Of a stretch of 64,000 bases of DNA, positions 1-8,552 are shown in pieces. The notes beneath the pieces are model-generated. The model was not told the DNA's origin. It ran no database searches and saw nothing but the letters and a program-made list of their open reading frames with translations. The DNA lies in the NCBI GenBank assembly GCA_029959555.1, contig JASCPI010000028.1:1-64000 (forward strand). The letters run 5' to 3'. A program made the position numbers and the translations under genes. Position 1 is the stretch's first letter, and every line of letters begins with the position of its first letter. Source of the DNA: Lysobacteraceae bacterium PS02065 (GTDB taxonomy: Bacteria; Pseudomonadota; Gammaproteobacteria; Xanthomonadales; Rhodanobacteraceae).

Positions 1-380
1 GCCAAGCGTTCGTCGTTGCCGAGCAGGGCCGCTTCCTTCTCGCGACAACGCACCGGGTCGATCACGCCACCGGTCGTCGCCGGGAACAGCCTGACCCATC
101 GCACCGCCACATCCTCATCGGACCACAAGCGCGCGGCACCTGGATCGACCCGAAGCACGACGTGCGTGTGGTTACTCATCACGGCATAGGCGTAGAGCCC
201 GACTGCGAAGATGTCCGCCAGTTCGAGCAGGCGTTGCTCGACCCAGCCACGTCGATGCTCAAATGACCGCCCACTCAGTGCGTCGATGCCGCACAGCCAC
301 GCACGGCGAACGCAGCGAGATATGCAGTGGTAGAAGCCGGATTCGTCCGAGGCGACGAGTCGATGGCGAGCCGTGGTCAT
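1..380 (-). CDS. REP-associated tyrosine transposase (Y1/IS200-like), 3' end outside window
   Basis: Reading leftward from the ATG at 380, the frame is open to the window edge (126 codons) and starts MTTARHRLVASDESGFYHC. It contains FYHCISRCVRR near residue 18 and YAVMSNHTHVVLRVD near residue 70. The latter holds the HxH (HUH) metal-binding pair typical of Y1 transposases of the RAYT class, which act on REP palindromes. The catalytic tyrosine would lie beyond the window. Single-copy genes of this type are common in Xanthomonadales and are thought to be domesticated or slow-moving. A 45-bp tandem duplication lies just upstream. Seen: motif and open frame. Known: family. Inferred: function. Confidence 0.85.
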   Translation of the reverse strand, partial: MTTARHRLVASDESGFYHCISRCVRRAWLCGIDALSGRSFEHRRGWVEQRLLELADIFAVGLYAYAVMSNHTHVVLRVDPGAARLWSDEDVAVRWVRLFPATTGGVIDPVRCREKEAALLGNDERL

Positions 381-435
381 GACCCGCATGGTCGGATTTC
401 GCTACGGCCGTGTCTGTAGGAAATGGTCGATTGTG

Positions 436-523
436 CAGGTCAGCGAAGAGCGAGAAGATGGGTGTCCAGAATGCTTGCTACAGGTCAGCGAAGAGCGAGA
501 AGATGGGTGTCCAGAATGCTTGC
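436..523. repeat. 45-bp direct tandem duplication, two copies
   Basis: Bases 436-478 and 481-523 are identical over 43 bases and spaced by a 45-bp period; each copy starts CAGGTCAGCG and ends AATGCTTGC. The unit lies between the divergent transposase start and the small membrane gene at 578. Because 45 is divisible by three, the duplication keeps frames open and creates spurious ORFs (DGCPECL or MGVQNAC repeated twice), which I do not call as genes. Confidence 0.9.
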
Positions 524-577
524 GTTCCGCCTTCTGCTGTCCGTGCGGAATGTCGTATCTCAGTTGAAGAAGCGCTC

Positions 578-868
578 ATGCTGCCGATCGCATCACGCAC
601 GACCTCCCGCATGACGGCATGGTGGGCCGGACTCGCATCCGCCCTCACGCTGGTCGGCATCCTCGTCTACGCGATGATGGTTCACTACCGGGCCATCGAC
701 GTCGCGTATCTGGTGTTCGCACTTCCACGCATCGCAGTGATCTCCCTGGCCGTGGCGGCACTCGCCCGCGTGCTCGCCGCGCACCTGAGCTCGTCATGGC
801 GATCGCTGCTCTTCGGAGCGACGGCGGGCTTCCTGGGCGGGGTGACGTATGTCGCCGCGGTTACCTGA
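578..868 (+). CDS. small integral membrane protein, unknown function
   Basis: 96 residues, starting at the ATG at 578, with a purine-rich GAAGAA 6 bases upstream. The same frame is open back to 410, but that extension translates the tandem repeat and has no better ribosome site. Three hydrophobic segments are visible at about residues 14-33, 41-62 and 73-94, so the product is probably an inner-membrane protein. I recognise no family. It stands alone between the transposase and the HIT gene. Opposite-strand ORFs here look like high-GC shadows. Confidence 0.55.
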   Translation: MLPIASRTTSRMTAWWAGLASALTLVGILVYAMMVHYRAIDVAYLVFALPRIAVISLAVAALARVLAAHLSSSWRSLLFGATAGFLGGVTYVAAVT

Positions 869-1109
869 CGGGCGTGTCGAGCCGATGGCGCGCCGTGTCG
901 GGGCATGAGCTCTTCCATACGCGGACGCGAGAGATCGACGAGGCGATCGCGGCACATCCACTACCATCGCATCATCAGGGCTGGCGAGCGTCCCGATGCG
1001 ATGACGCTCGGCCTCGGCCGAAGAGCCGTCTACGTTTCGCCACCCGTTCTTCCGGGTATCGCCATAGTGGTGTCGGCCGAGTGGGCAACGAACATGCAGG
1101 AGAGGGTGA

Positions 1110-1619
1110 ATGATCCAACTCCCCATACGAGACCCCTGCGACCTCTGCGTGGCCGCGCGCGACGAACCCTGGAAGATCATCGACGAAGGCGAGTACACGC
1201 TGACGGTGATCAATCCGTGGCAGTTCGAGGCAGGCCAGTGTTGCGTGATCACGCGCCGGCATGTTGCGCTGCTGCTCGATCTGACGCTCGAGGAGTGCGC
1301 CGAGGTCATGATCGCGGCCCAAAGGGTCGCCCTTGCGCTCGTCGCGACGTATCGGCCGCTCGGCATCCTCACGTTCCAGAACAACGGGGTATACAGCGGG
1401 CAGGAGACGCCGCACTTCCATTTCCACGTGGTGCCGCGGCAGAAGGGTAGCGACTGGGGCATCGGTCCGCCGCAGCTCGCAACCTTCGATGGCGCAGGGC
1501 GTGAACGAGGAGCCATGCATGACCCGGGCAATGACGCGCAGCGTCGCGAGCGGGTTCGCGTGTCCGCGAAGCAACTGGCCGACACCGTCGAGCGGATACG
1601 ATCGAATCTACCGGTGTGA
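1110..1619 (+). CDS. HIT family protein (histidine triad nucleotide hydrolase)
   Basis: 169 residues. The active-site triad HFHFHVVPR is at residues 102-110 (H102, H104, H106), the HxHxHxx signature of the HIT superfamily, which hydrolyses or transfers nucleotidyl groups on AMP conjugates or dinucleoside polyphosphates. A CDLC pair at residues 10-13 together with H51 resembles the zinc site seen in many HIT proteins. Length fits the Ap4A-hydrolase-like branch better than the roughly 115-residue Hint branch. The ATG at 1110 is preceded by AGGAGAGG at good spacing. It is predicted to be cytoplasmic, and no operon partner is evident. The exact substrate cannot be read from the sequence. Confidence 0.88.
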   Translation: MIQLPIRDPCDLCVAARDEPWKIIDEGEYTLTVINPWQFEAGQCCVITRRHVALLLDLTLEECAEVMIAAQRVALALVATYRPLGILTFQNNGVYSGQETPHFHFHVVPRQKGSDWGIGPPQLATFDGAGRERGAMHDPGNDAQRRERVRVSAKQLADTVERIRSNLPV

Positions 1620-1750
1620 CGTGGTGCGTGTGGCGCTGACGTCCAGCATCTGGCGGGTCGTCTACCCTTCGGCCTCGACGGCCTGACGCCTCATCCGGCC
1701 CACGTCGCAAACCGATCCGGTCCGGACATCGATTCCACGGAAGTTTCCGC

Positions 1751-3004
1751 ATGCCACGATTCCTGCTTCTCGTCCTCATGCTCGCGTTGTCGACCCAGGT
1801 TGGCGCACTCGTCATCCGGCACGATGTCGATGACGCGAAGTATCGGATTGCCGCGTCCGACTTTCCGGCGCTCGTCGACATGCCTGGTGCGGGGCACGGC
1901 GTACTGATCGCACCGCAGTGGGTCATCACGGCCGCACATACCATTCCAGAGCACGTGCGACTCGCGACGGTGTCGATCAACGGGCGTGATGTCGACGTCG
2001 AGCGCGTCGTGGTCCATCCCGGTTATCGCACGCTGCCGAAGGAACTGATCGAGCCGGCGATGGCGACCGGCGAAGCGATGCTGCTGGCGGTGTTCCTCGG
2101 TACCTCCGACGACATCGCGCTGATCCGCCTGGCCAGGCCGGTGACGGACATCGCACCCGTCACGCTCCACAAGGACAGTGTCAAGCCCGGCCAGGTCGTC
2201 GAACTCGTCGGCAAGGGCGCCACCGGCAACGGTGCCGACGGATACGCCCTCGGCGATTCGCATCGGACCGCACTTCGCCGCGCCTACAACGCGATCACGA
2301 GCGCCTACGATCGCTGGATCTGCTACCGCTTCGACGAGCCGCCCTCGGCACTGCCCCTCGAAGGTGCGCTCGGCAACGGAGACAGCGGCGGCCGCGTGCT
2401 CGTCGAGGTCGGGGATCAATGGCAGCTGGCGGGACTCGCCTCGTGGAAGGTCGTGCACGGCCACGTGCTCAAGGCGCGCTACGGTCGCTACGAGCAGGTC
2501 ACCTGCAACGTCCGGTTGAGCCATTACATGGCATGGATCGAGGGCGTGATGTCCGCGCCGTCGCCGCCATCGGTCGCGCAGGCTGCTCCGAAAGCCGTTC
2601 AACCCACCGAGCTTCCCAGCGTGGTCCTGCCGCCGGAGCTGGATCGCGTGTTGCGCGATTACGAGCGTGGGTGGCGCGCGGGTGACGCCAAGGCCCTTGC
2701 CGCGCTGTTCGTGGAAGACGGCTTCGTACTGCAAGGCCATCGCCCTCCGGTCCGCGGCCGCGCGGCCATCCAGGCGGCCTACGAGGGCCAGGGCGGCGCA
2801 ACCTTGCGACTGCGTGCGCTCGCGTTCTCCGCAGGCGACACGGTCGGCTCCATCATCGGGGCTTACGCATTCGGCGATGCGCCGGGCGACGTCGGCAAGT
2901 TCACACTCACGTTGCGACGTGACTTCGGCGGGCCTTGGCTGATCGTCTCGGACATGGACAATCTCAACGCGACGCCCAGGACTAGCCGGATGCCGGATCA
3001 CTAG
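1751..3004 (+). CDS. secreted trypsin-like serine protease fused to a C-terminal NTF2/SnoaL-like domain
   Basis: 417 residues. A signal peptide (about residues 1-19) is followed by an S1 peptidase domain with an intact catalytic triad: H63 in TAAHT, D121 in DDIALIRL and S212 in GNGDSGG. After a Pro/Ala-rich linker (about residues 262-285) comes a second domain, about 286-410, with DYERGWRAGDAKALAALF and a W-LIVSDMDN end, typical of SnoaL/DUF4440-like NTF2 folds. The paralogue at 3525 has the same protease domain and no C-terminal domain. The usual GDSGGP is GDSGGR here, a conservative oddity next to the serine. It is predicted to be exported; substrate unknown. The fusion is visible directly in one uninterrupted frame. 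Confidence 0.88.
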   Translation: MPRFLLLVLMLALSTQVGALVIRHDVDDAKYRIAASDFPALVDMPGAGHGVLIAPQWVITAAHTIPEHVRLATVSINGRDVDVERVVVHPGYRTLPKELIEPAMATGEAMLLAVFLGTSDDIALIRLARPVTDIAPVTLHKDSVKPGQVVELVGKGATGNGADGYALGDSHRTALRRAYNAITSAYDRWICYRFDEPPSALPLEGALGNGDSGGRVLVEVGDQWQLAGLASWKVVHGHVLKARYGRYEQVTCNVRLSHYMAWIEGVMSAPSPPSVAQAAPKAVQPTELPSVVLPPELDRVLRDYERGWRAGDAKALAALFVEDGFVLQGHRPPVRGRAAIQAAYEGQGGATLRLRALAFSAGDTVGSIIGAYAFGDAPGDVGKFTLTLRRDFGGPWLIVSDMDNLNATPRTSRMPDH

Positions 3005-3084
3005 TGTCCTGGAGCCCAGCATGCGCCGGGCACGACGAACCACCGCAGCGCGCTCGTCTGACCACTACCTCAGTACAGTCCTTC

Positions 3085-3480
3085 ATGCCCATCTTCCATC
3101 GTTTGAAAGATAGCGGTCTCGTACCTGTTCTCGGCGTTGTGGCCGTCCTCCTCGTCGTGCTCGCCGGCCATGCGTCCGGAATCTTCGGCCCTCCGAGACC
3201 GGGAACGACCGTCTACAGGTTGCTCGACACGCCAAGCATCACGCTGGCACTCGTGTCGGCAGTCACCGTCGGTGTGATCGTGCTGTCGTCGTGCTCGGCT
3301 GCACTCAGGCCTGTATACGGCGGCTTTTTCGCAGGGGCTTCGGCATGTGCGAGCGTGTACAGCGCATTCTTCTTCGACAGTTGGCTGGGTGTCGCCTGCG
3401 CTGTGATGGCTTCGTCGCTGTTGCACGCTGCCCGCTCGCAAGCACTCGCGAATGCGTCGAGCACGGTCAAGGGTCGCTGA
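3085..3480 (+). CDS. small membrane protein between the two protease genes, unknown function
   Basis: 132-codon frame starting at the ATG at 3085 (MPIFHRLKD). The frame is open upstream to 3004, but that part is arginine-rich and lacks hydrophobic character. Three to four hydrophobic stretches occur at about residues 11-30, 49-70, 76-92 and 94-112, interrupted by short polar loops. No family is recognised. It lies between, and in the same direction as, the two trypsin-like protease genes; 44 bases separate it from the second, so co-transcription is possible. A 167-residue ORF on the other strand overlaps it and looks less protein-like. The ribosome site is weak, which lowers confidence. Confidence 0.5.
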   Translation: MPIFHRLKDSGLVPVLGVVAVLLVVLAGHASGIFGPPRPGTTVYRLLDTPSITLALVSAVTVGVIVLSSCSAALRPVYGGFFAGASACASVYSAFFFDSWLGVACAVMASSLLHAARSQALANASSTVKGR

Positions 3481-3524
3481 CGTCAGACGCTTGACGCCAT
3501 CTTCTTCCACGAAAGGAATCACCC

Positions 3525-4334
3525 ATGACACGCCTTCTCCTGCTCGCCCTGCTGGGCACATGTTCCAGCGCACATGCCGTCGTCATCCGCGACGACGTCG
3601 ACGATGCGACGTACCGCATCGAGGCGTCGGCGTTTCCCGCGCTGGCCGACATGCCTGGTGAAGGGCACGGCGTGCTGATCGCGCCGCAATGGATCGTGAC
3701 GGCTGCGCACACGGTCACGTGGCAATCCGAAGTGAAGCAGGTGACGCTGGCCGGCTCGCCCAGGGAGGTCGAGCGCGTCGTCCTGCATCCCGGCTACAGC
3801 AAGCCGCCGCAGCAGCTGACCGATCGCGCGATGGCCACGTGGGACTGGACGCTGTTCGTCGCGCGGATCTCGTCCACGGACGACATCGCACTCGTGAAGC
3901 TCGCGCAACCGGTCACGGACGTCGTGCCCGCCACGCTCCACGGCGGCGACGACGTGTTCGGCCAGACCGTGCGCATCATCGGCAAGGGCGCGACCGGTAC
4001 GGGTACGAAGGGATTCGGCCTCGACAGCCCGCATTGCACCGAGCTTCGACACGCCTACAACACGGTCACAAGCGCGCACGACCGCTGGTTCTGCTACGTG
4101 TTCGACGCGCCGCCGGAAGGCCTGCCGCTCGAAGGCGCCTCGGGAAGCGGCGACAGCGGCGGGCCCGTGCTCGTGCAGGTTGGCGGGGAGTGGCGGCTTG
4201 CGGGACTGACGGCATGGACCGCAGCGCAGGGCAGTGACAGGACCCGTTTCGGCCGCTACGGCCAGATCAGCTGCAACGTGCGCCTGAGCCACTACAAGGC
4301 GTGGATCGAGAGCGTGATTCCGGTGCAGCCCTAG
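3525..4334 (+). CDS. secreted trypsin-like serine protease
   Basis: 269 residues with a signal peptide (about 1-18, cleavage near AHA). It is an S1-family domain with complete triad H62 (TAAHT), D120 (DDIALVKL) and S211 (GSGDSGGP). It is clearly paralogous to the protease at 1751: both begin their mature part with VIR.DVDDA.YRI and share the EVERVV.HPGY and IGKGATG blocks. It ends at the protease domain, lacking the NTF2-like extension. The start is supported by GAAAGGAATC before the ATG. Export to the periplasm or medium is likely, perhaps through the type II system whose gspL begins at the right edge of the window. Substrate unknown. Confidence 0.9.
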   Translation: MTRLLLLALLGTCSSAHAVVIRDDVDDATYRIEASAFPALADMPGEGHGVLIAPQWIVTAAHTVTWQSEVKQVTLAGSPREVERVVLHPGYSKPPQQLTDRAMATWDWTLFVARISSTDDIALVKLAQPVTDVVPATLHGGDDVFGQTVRIIGKGATGTGTKGFGLDSPHCTELRHAYNTVTSAHDRWFCYVFDAPPEGLPLEGASGSGDSGGPVLVQVGGEWRLAGLTAWTAAQGSDRTRFGRYGQISCNVRLSHYKAWIESVIPVQP

Positions 4335-4370
4335 GCTGGCTTGCTTTAGCACTTTGGGGGCGAGGCCGAA

Positions 4371-4440
4371 CCCTCATCCCGCCATTCGGGTCAACGCTTG
4401 TCGTAACACGGGTAAGGCTCTTCTCTCGGAGGAAAAGGAG
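4371..4440. repeat. degenerate copy of the CCCTCATCC / TTCTC-GGAG mosaic repeat
   Basis: Within the 535-base gap 4335-4869, CCCTCATCCCGCCATTCGGG followed by GGTAAGGCTCTTCTC and a GGAGG run matches, with mismatches, the right half of the element at 12374-12525, including its extra spacer. The left GAGAGGGG half is missing. I see no gene in the rest of this gap; the ORFs there have no ribosome site or coherent domain. Confidence 0.6.
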
Positions 4441-4869
4441 AGCGGCGGGTTACCGCGAGACGGCTGAATGCGCGCGTCGGCAACGTAGTGCTTGCCCGGT
4501 CGAAAGGCTGCAATGCGCTTTGCGGCGCAGTCTCCAGCGTTCACCCGGCGGTGGTGGGGCTCCGCTCGACGCGGGCGCGCATGCGATACCCTTGCGCATG
4601 CAACGACGTATCCGGTCGACCTGCGGTCGCGCAATGCCGGGTCTTGGCGAGGGAACACGGATGCTCGCGGCGTGGTCTCGGTGAGCTCCTCGCGGGAGCG
4701 CCATCTTCGAGAGGGCGGTGCAGTACGTAGAGCCTCGCGTGCCCAGACGGGGATCCGCTGGCCATCGTGAGGCCGGCGTGCTGCCCCGAACATCCGTCCC
4801 CGCATGCATCGCGAGCCCTGCGCTGCACGTCAACCTCGCCGAAAGGCCCGTCGTTCCGATGCCTCGATC

Positions 4870-5886
4870 ATGCTGAGCCAGCACTTCCTGTTCTTCTTCG
4901 CGATGCTTGGTGCCTTCAACGGCATCGGTCTGGCGTCGTTCCTCTGGTGGACGGCGAAGGGCAAGCCCACGCAGCGTTGGCTGGCGCTGCTGGTCCTGGT
5001 GGTCGGGTTGCGCACGGGCAAGTCCGTGGCGTTCCACTTCTGGCCGGACATTCCACTGGTCGTGCTGCAGCTGGGCCTGACCGCGTGTTTCCTGATCGGG
5101 CCTTGCCTGTTCTTCCTCGTGCGATCGAGCCAGGGCGACGCCTCGGGCCCCGGCAAAGTCGACCGCTGGCACATCGCCGCGTTGCTGGCCCTCGCGGTCG
5201 CCGTGAACGTGTTCGTTCCGTACGTCGACAACGTCGCGCTGTGGCGATGGATCATCACGCCGGGCATCAACTACGCGTGGCTGGGCTATCTCGTGCTTGC
5301 GTCGGCGCTGTTGTACCTGCATCGCGCACGGCATCGCGGTACGCCTTCCGGGCCGTTGCTGCCGGGCTCGCTGGCCGGTGTCTGGATCATCTGGACGGCG
5401 TACTACACGGCCGGCTACACCTCCTACATCGTCGGCGCGCTGTCGTTCACCTTCGTCCTCGCCGCGAGCGTGCTGGTCTACCTGCGCCTGCGCGCGGGGC
5501 AGGCGCCGATCGAGCCGTATCAGGACCGGCGCATTCCCGAGTCCGAGGCGGTCACGCAGCTCGAAGCCCTGGCCGACCTCATGGCGCGCGAGCGCCTGCA
5601 TCGGGACCCGGCGCTGACGCTGCCACGCCTCGCTCGCCGGCTCGGCATGCCGCAGGCCCGACTGTCCCAGTTGCTCAACGACAACAACCAGACCTCGTTC
5701 AAGCAGTACCTCGCGCAGTTGCGCGTACGCGACGCGAAGACGCTCCTGCGGCAGTCGCCCGAGAAGTCGCTCGAGCACATCGCCGAGGAAGCCGGCTTCC
5801 AGTCGATGTCGACCTTCCACAGCGCCTTCAGGAAGTGGGAGGGGAGTACCCCTGCGGCGTTCCGCGCGGCCGCGTGCGACTCCTGA
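4870..5886 (+). CDS. membrane-anchored AraC family transcriptional regulator
   Basis: 338 residues from the ATG at 4870; an upstream ATG at 4804 would add a 22-residue basic tail unlike the family. The N-terminal two thirds form about seven hydrophobic helices (residues about 4-220). The C-terminal ~90 residues (about 248-335) carry a double helix-turn-helix: LTLPRLARRLGM and, near the end, HIAEEAGFQSMSTFHSAFRK, followed by TPAAFR, the AraC hallmark. Proteins of this layout sense an envelope or membrane signal and activate neighbouring genes. The DJ-1-like gene 91 bases downstream on the same strand is the obvious candidate target. Signal and operator are unknown. Confidence 0.88.
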   Translation: MLSQHFLFFFAMLGAFNGIGLASFLWWTAKGKPTQRWLALLVLVVGLRTGKSVAFHFWPDIPLVVLQLGLTACFLIGPCLFFLVRSSQGDASGPGKVDRWHIAALLALAVAVNVFVPYVDNVALWRWIITPGINYAWLGYLVLASALLYLHRARHRGTPSGPLLPGSLAGVWIIWTAYYTAGYTSYIVGALSFTFVLAASVLVYLRLRAGQAPIEPYQDRRIPESEAVTQLEALADLMARERLHRDPALTLPRLARRLGMPQARLSQLLNDNNQTSFKQYLAQLRVRDAKTLLRQSPEKSLEHIAEEAGFQSMSTFHSAFRKWEGSTPAAFRAAACDS

Positions 5887-5977
5887 AACGCGTTCCAGCA
5901 CTCCTGAAATCGATGGCAATGCATTGATCTGAAAAGGATCGCATAGTGTCCGGGCTCCCCATCAGGAGCACGTGCCC

Positions 5978-6880
5978 ATGCCGATATCCCGCGTCATCCG
6001 ATCCCTGCTCGTCGTCGCGCTGTCCGTCTGGCTGCAGGTCATTCCGGGCGCCCATGCGGCCGGACGTGGGGTCGCCGACCATCCGTCGAGCCAGGCGCCC
6101 GCCACACGCATCGCCGCCGTCGCACCCGCGGCGACGACCTCCGCGGCGTCCCCGGCCAACGGCGTTCCCGATCGCATCCTTTTCATCGTGGCCAGCAGCA
6201 AGGTCCACGGGACCTCCACGATCCCGGCCAGCGTGAGCTTCGGCGAAGTCGTCAACGCCTGGGACACGTTCCACGCCGCAGGTTACGCGGTCGACTTCGT
6301 CTCGCCCGACGGCGGTGGCGTGCCGATCCTCGATGCCTATGTCGACAAGGACACGCGCCCACGCCTCGAGGACGCCCGCATCATGACCGGGCTGCGCAAC
6401 ACGGCCCGACCCGAGCAGATCGATCCGCGCCGATACGTCGCCGTCTACTACGTCGGCGGCAGCAACGCGATGTACGGCGTGCCGGAGCATCCGGTCCTGC
6501 AGGACATCGTCATGCAGGTCTACGAGCGCAACGGCGGCGTGGTCTCGGCGGTCTGCCACGGCACCGCGGGCATCGTGAATCTCAAGCTCGCCAGCGGTCG
6601 GTACCTCGTCGCGGGCAAGCGCATCAGCGGCTATCCCGAAGAGCACGAAGAGCAGGACGCCGACTACTTCAGACAGTTCCCGTTCCTGATCCGCAAGACG
6701 GTCGAGACCCGCGGCGGCTCGTTCCACGTCGTGAACGGTTACGAGCCCCACGTCGAAGTCGATGGCCGCGTGGTCACGGGACAGAACTACGCCTCCGCGA
6801 CGCCCGTCGCCGAGGCCGTCGTCGCCGTGCTTCGGGCGCGCGCGGCTCGACCCTCGAAAGCGTCCGCCTCGAAAGGCTGA
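5978..6880 (+). CDS. exported DJ-1/PfpI family (class I amidotransferase-like) protein
   Basis: 300 residues. The start is the ATG at 5978, nine bases after AGGAG; an in-frame GTG at 5972 is too close to the ribosome site. A hydrophobic signal sequence ends near AHAAG, and a Pro/Ala/Thr-rich stretch precedes the catalytic fold. The DJ-1/PfpI features are DRILFIVAS at the first strand, YVGGSNAMYGV, and the nucleophile elbow SAVCHGTAG with the cysteine at residue 193. Family members include Hsp31-type chaperone/glyoxalase III and proteases; export is less usual. Co-location with the AraC regulator suggests stress-induced expression, which is an inference. Confidence 0.85.
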   Translation: MPISRVIRSLLVVALSVWLQVIPGAHAAGRGVADHPSSQAPATRIAAVAPAATTSAASPANGVPDRILFIVASSKVHGTSTIPASVSFGEVVNAWDTFHAAGYAVDFVSPDGGGVPILDAYVDKDTRPRLEDARIMTGLRNTARPEQIDPRRYVAVYYVGGSNAMYGVPEHPVLQDIVMQVYERNGGVVSAVCHGTAGIVNLKLASGRYLVAGKRISGYPEEHEEQDADYFRQFPFLIRKTVETRGGSFHVVNGYEPHVEVDGRVVTGQNYASATPVAEAVVAVLRARAARPSKASASKG

Positions 6881-6955
6881 TCGCCCGGACGCCCGACGTC
6901 GCGCGGCGTCGTCACGCCGTTCCCGTCATGCCCTCAACACCACCAAGGAAAACCC

Positions 6956-7411
6956 ATGGAAACATCGATCCGATCCCTCGTCATCGCCGGTGCCCTGTTC
7001 GTCCTCGCTCCCACCGTGGCCATCGCCCAGGGCGGTGATCGCGAGGCAGTCGACCGCGTCATGCAGACCTTCATGCGCGCCTACATCACGGCCGACAACG
7101 CGATGGCGAAAGAAGTGTTCCGCAAGGACGGCGTCATGATCGGCTACTCGCCGGCCAGAGGCAGCGAGCTGCTCATGCGCACCGGGGAACAGTTCGCCGA
7201 AGGGTTCAACGGCAAGCCCGCCGCGGACGAGGCCTTGCGCAAACGCCGCTACGAGATCATCGACGTGGCCGAGAACTTCGCGGCCGTGAAAGTGATGCTC
7301 GACTATCCCGGATGGCGGGGCATCGACTACGTCGTGCTCCTGAAGACGGATGACACGTGGAAGATCATCAGCAAGTCGTGGACCGGCACGCTCACGCCGA
7401 AGGAGTCCTGA
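6956..7411 (+). CDS. exported NTF2-like protein (putative lumazine-binding family)
   Basis: 151 residues with a signal peptide ending AIAQG (about residue 25). The mature part has DREAVDRVMQTFMRAYITAD and the C-terminal block DYPGWRGIDYVVLLK...WKIISKSW, characteristic of the Lumazine_bd_2/SnoaL group of the NTF2 superfamily. These small cone-shaped proteins bind ligands or act as non-catalytic modules; no catalytic set is obvious. It is the first of a tandem pair with the gene at 7414, and a start codon follows AAGGAAAACCC. It probably acts in the periplasm. Function unknown beyond the fold. Confidence 0.82.
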   Translation: METSIRSLVIAGALFVLAPTVAIAQGGDREAVDRVMQTFMRAYITADNAMAKEVFRKDGVMIGYSPARGSELLMRTGEQFAEGFNGKPAADEALRKRRYEIIDVAENFAAVKVMLDYPGWRGIDYVVLLKTDDTWKIISKSWTGTLTPKES

Positions 7412-7413
7412 TC

Positions 7414-7854
7414 ATGGTCATGTCGATGCACTCCTTCGTGCTGGCCGGCACCCTCCTGCTGCTTCCGGCCTCCGTCATGGCGCAAGGCAGTGATCGTGAT
7501 GCGGTGGATATCGTCATGAAGAAGATGATGCGCGGATTCGAAGCCGGCGATCCGCGTCTGGTCTTCGAGGTGCTCAGGAAGGACGGGACGGTCGTCGGTT
7601 ACTCGGCGGGCAGGAAGCAGGTGGTCACGCAGACGGCGGAAGAATGGGCGAAAGGATTCACCGGCAAGCCTGCCGACGACGAGGCGCTGCGCAAGCGCAG
7701 CTACGCGATCGTCGATGTGGACGGAGACGCGGCGGTCGTGAAGGTGATGCTGGACTATCCCGGCTGGAAAGGGCTCGACTATCTCGCGCTGTCGAAGATC
7801 GACGGCCAGTGGATGATCGTCAGCAAGTCGTGGAGCGGCGTGCCGAAGTCGTAA
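7414..7854 (+). CDS. exported NTF2-like protein, tandem paralogue
   Basis: 146 residues. The ATG at 7414 follows AAGGAG at ideal spacing and lies 2 bases after the stop of the preceding gene, so the two are co-translated. A signal peptide ends near VMAQG. The mature protein aligns along its length with the 6956 product (DRDAVDIVMKKMMRGF, DEALRKRSYAIVD, DYPGWKGLDYLALSK, SKSWSG), indicating a local duplication. A strong hairpin follows the gene at 7890-7924. Ligand and role unknown. Confidence 0.82.
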   Translation: MVMSMHSFVLAGTLLLLPASVMAQGSDRDAVDIVMKKMMRGFEAGDPRLVFEVLRKDGTVVGYSAGRKQVVTQTAEEWAKGFTGKPADDEALRKRSYAIVDVDGDAAVVKVMLDYPGWKGLDYLALSKIDGQWMIVSKSWSGVPKS

Positions 7855-7889
7855 GCGTCGCCACACCGCTCTCGCATCCCTCGGTTTCG

Positions 7890-7924
7890 CAGGCGCGCCA
7901 GGCTGAAGCCGGCTGGCGCGCCTG
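7890..7924 (+). terminator. 12-bp perfect stem hairpin after the NTF2 pair
   Basis: Arms CAGGCGCGCCAG (7890-7901) and CTGGCGCGCCTG (7913-7924) are perfectly complementary with an 11-base loop, 36 bases after the stop codon. No T-run follows, so termination efficiency is uncertain; it could also be a REP-type palindrome. Confidence 0.6.
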
Positions 7925-8115
7925 TGGTCATCGTGCGACGCGGGTGTGCGGTCGCTGCGCCGATGATCGCGTGACGGGTACGTATCGCGTGCCCGTCCCG
8001 CTTTCACTGCGGGATGTCCATGGCACGCGCCATGGTCGATCCCTTGGCTTCGCCGCGCGGGCATTGCATCCTGTCCGTGACGTCGCGACGGGCGTCCCAC
8101 CGAGATGGATCCGAC

Positions 8116-8511
8116 ATGGAAGCACACACCTTCACGGCCAAGGCGGTCGTCCTCGAGCTGCCCGACGACGAGTTCTACTTCGTCGGTTTCGCGGACCACG
8201 AGTACACGCCGACCACCTACCTGCAGTTCCAGCGCGCATTCGAGTTTGACGAGCAAGACGTCAGGCTCGGCATGGACACCTACGACATCGAGTGGTGCGA
8301 CCAGGGCGCATCGACCTACGGCGGCGTGGCGACGTTCGAGCTCGGCCCGACGAGCGCGGTCGTCCGCCTCACGGACAAGGGCGCCGAAGCGCTCGGCCTC
8401 GACGAGATCACGATCCACTTCACGCTGACGCCGGCCAGGCACGCTGCCCTGAAGACCGCGCTCGCGGAGATCTTCGAGGGCACGGCATGCCTGGTGATGG
8501 CGGAGCGCTGA
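8116..8511 (+). CDS. Imm10-like immunity family protein
   Basis: 131 residues from the ATG at 8116 (MEAHTFTAKAVV). Upstream in-frame codons are low-complexity and have no better ribosome site. The pattern FTAKAVVLELPDDEFYFVGFAD, LQFQRAFEFDEQDVRLGMDTY and the YGGVATFEL / IHFTLTP strands match my knowledge of the Imm10 immunity family, cytoplasmic proteins that neutralise polymorphic or contact-dependent toxins. No toxin gene is adjacent; a second immunity-like gene lies at 9869. The family call rests on pattern recognition, not a profile search. Confidence 0.68.
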   Translation: MEAHTFTAKAVVLELPDDEFYFVGFADHEYTPTTYLQFQRAFEFDEQDVRLGMDTYDIEWCDQGASTYGGVATFELGPTSAVVRLTDKGAEALGLDEITIHFTLTPARHAALKTALAEIFEGTACLVMAER

Positions 8512-8552
8512 CGGTCTGCCGCCGTGTCGTTCGACACACGGAGGGACGTGCC

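Noticed and set aside
436-523. CRISPR array
   Set aside because: Only two copies with almost no spacer; it is a simple tandem duplication, and no cas gene is present.
410-868. Start at 410 for the small membrane protein
   Set aside because: It would translate the tandem repeat; the ATG at 578 has a better site and begins the hydrophobic region.
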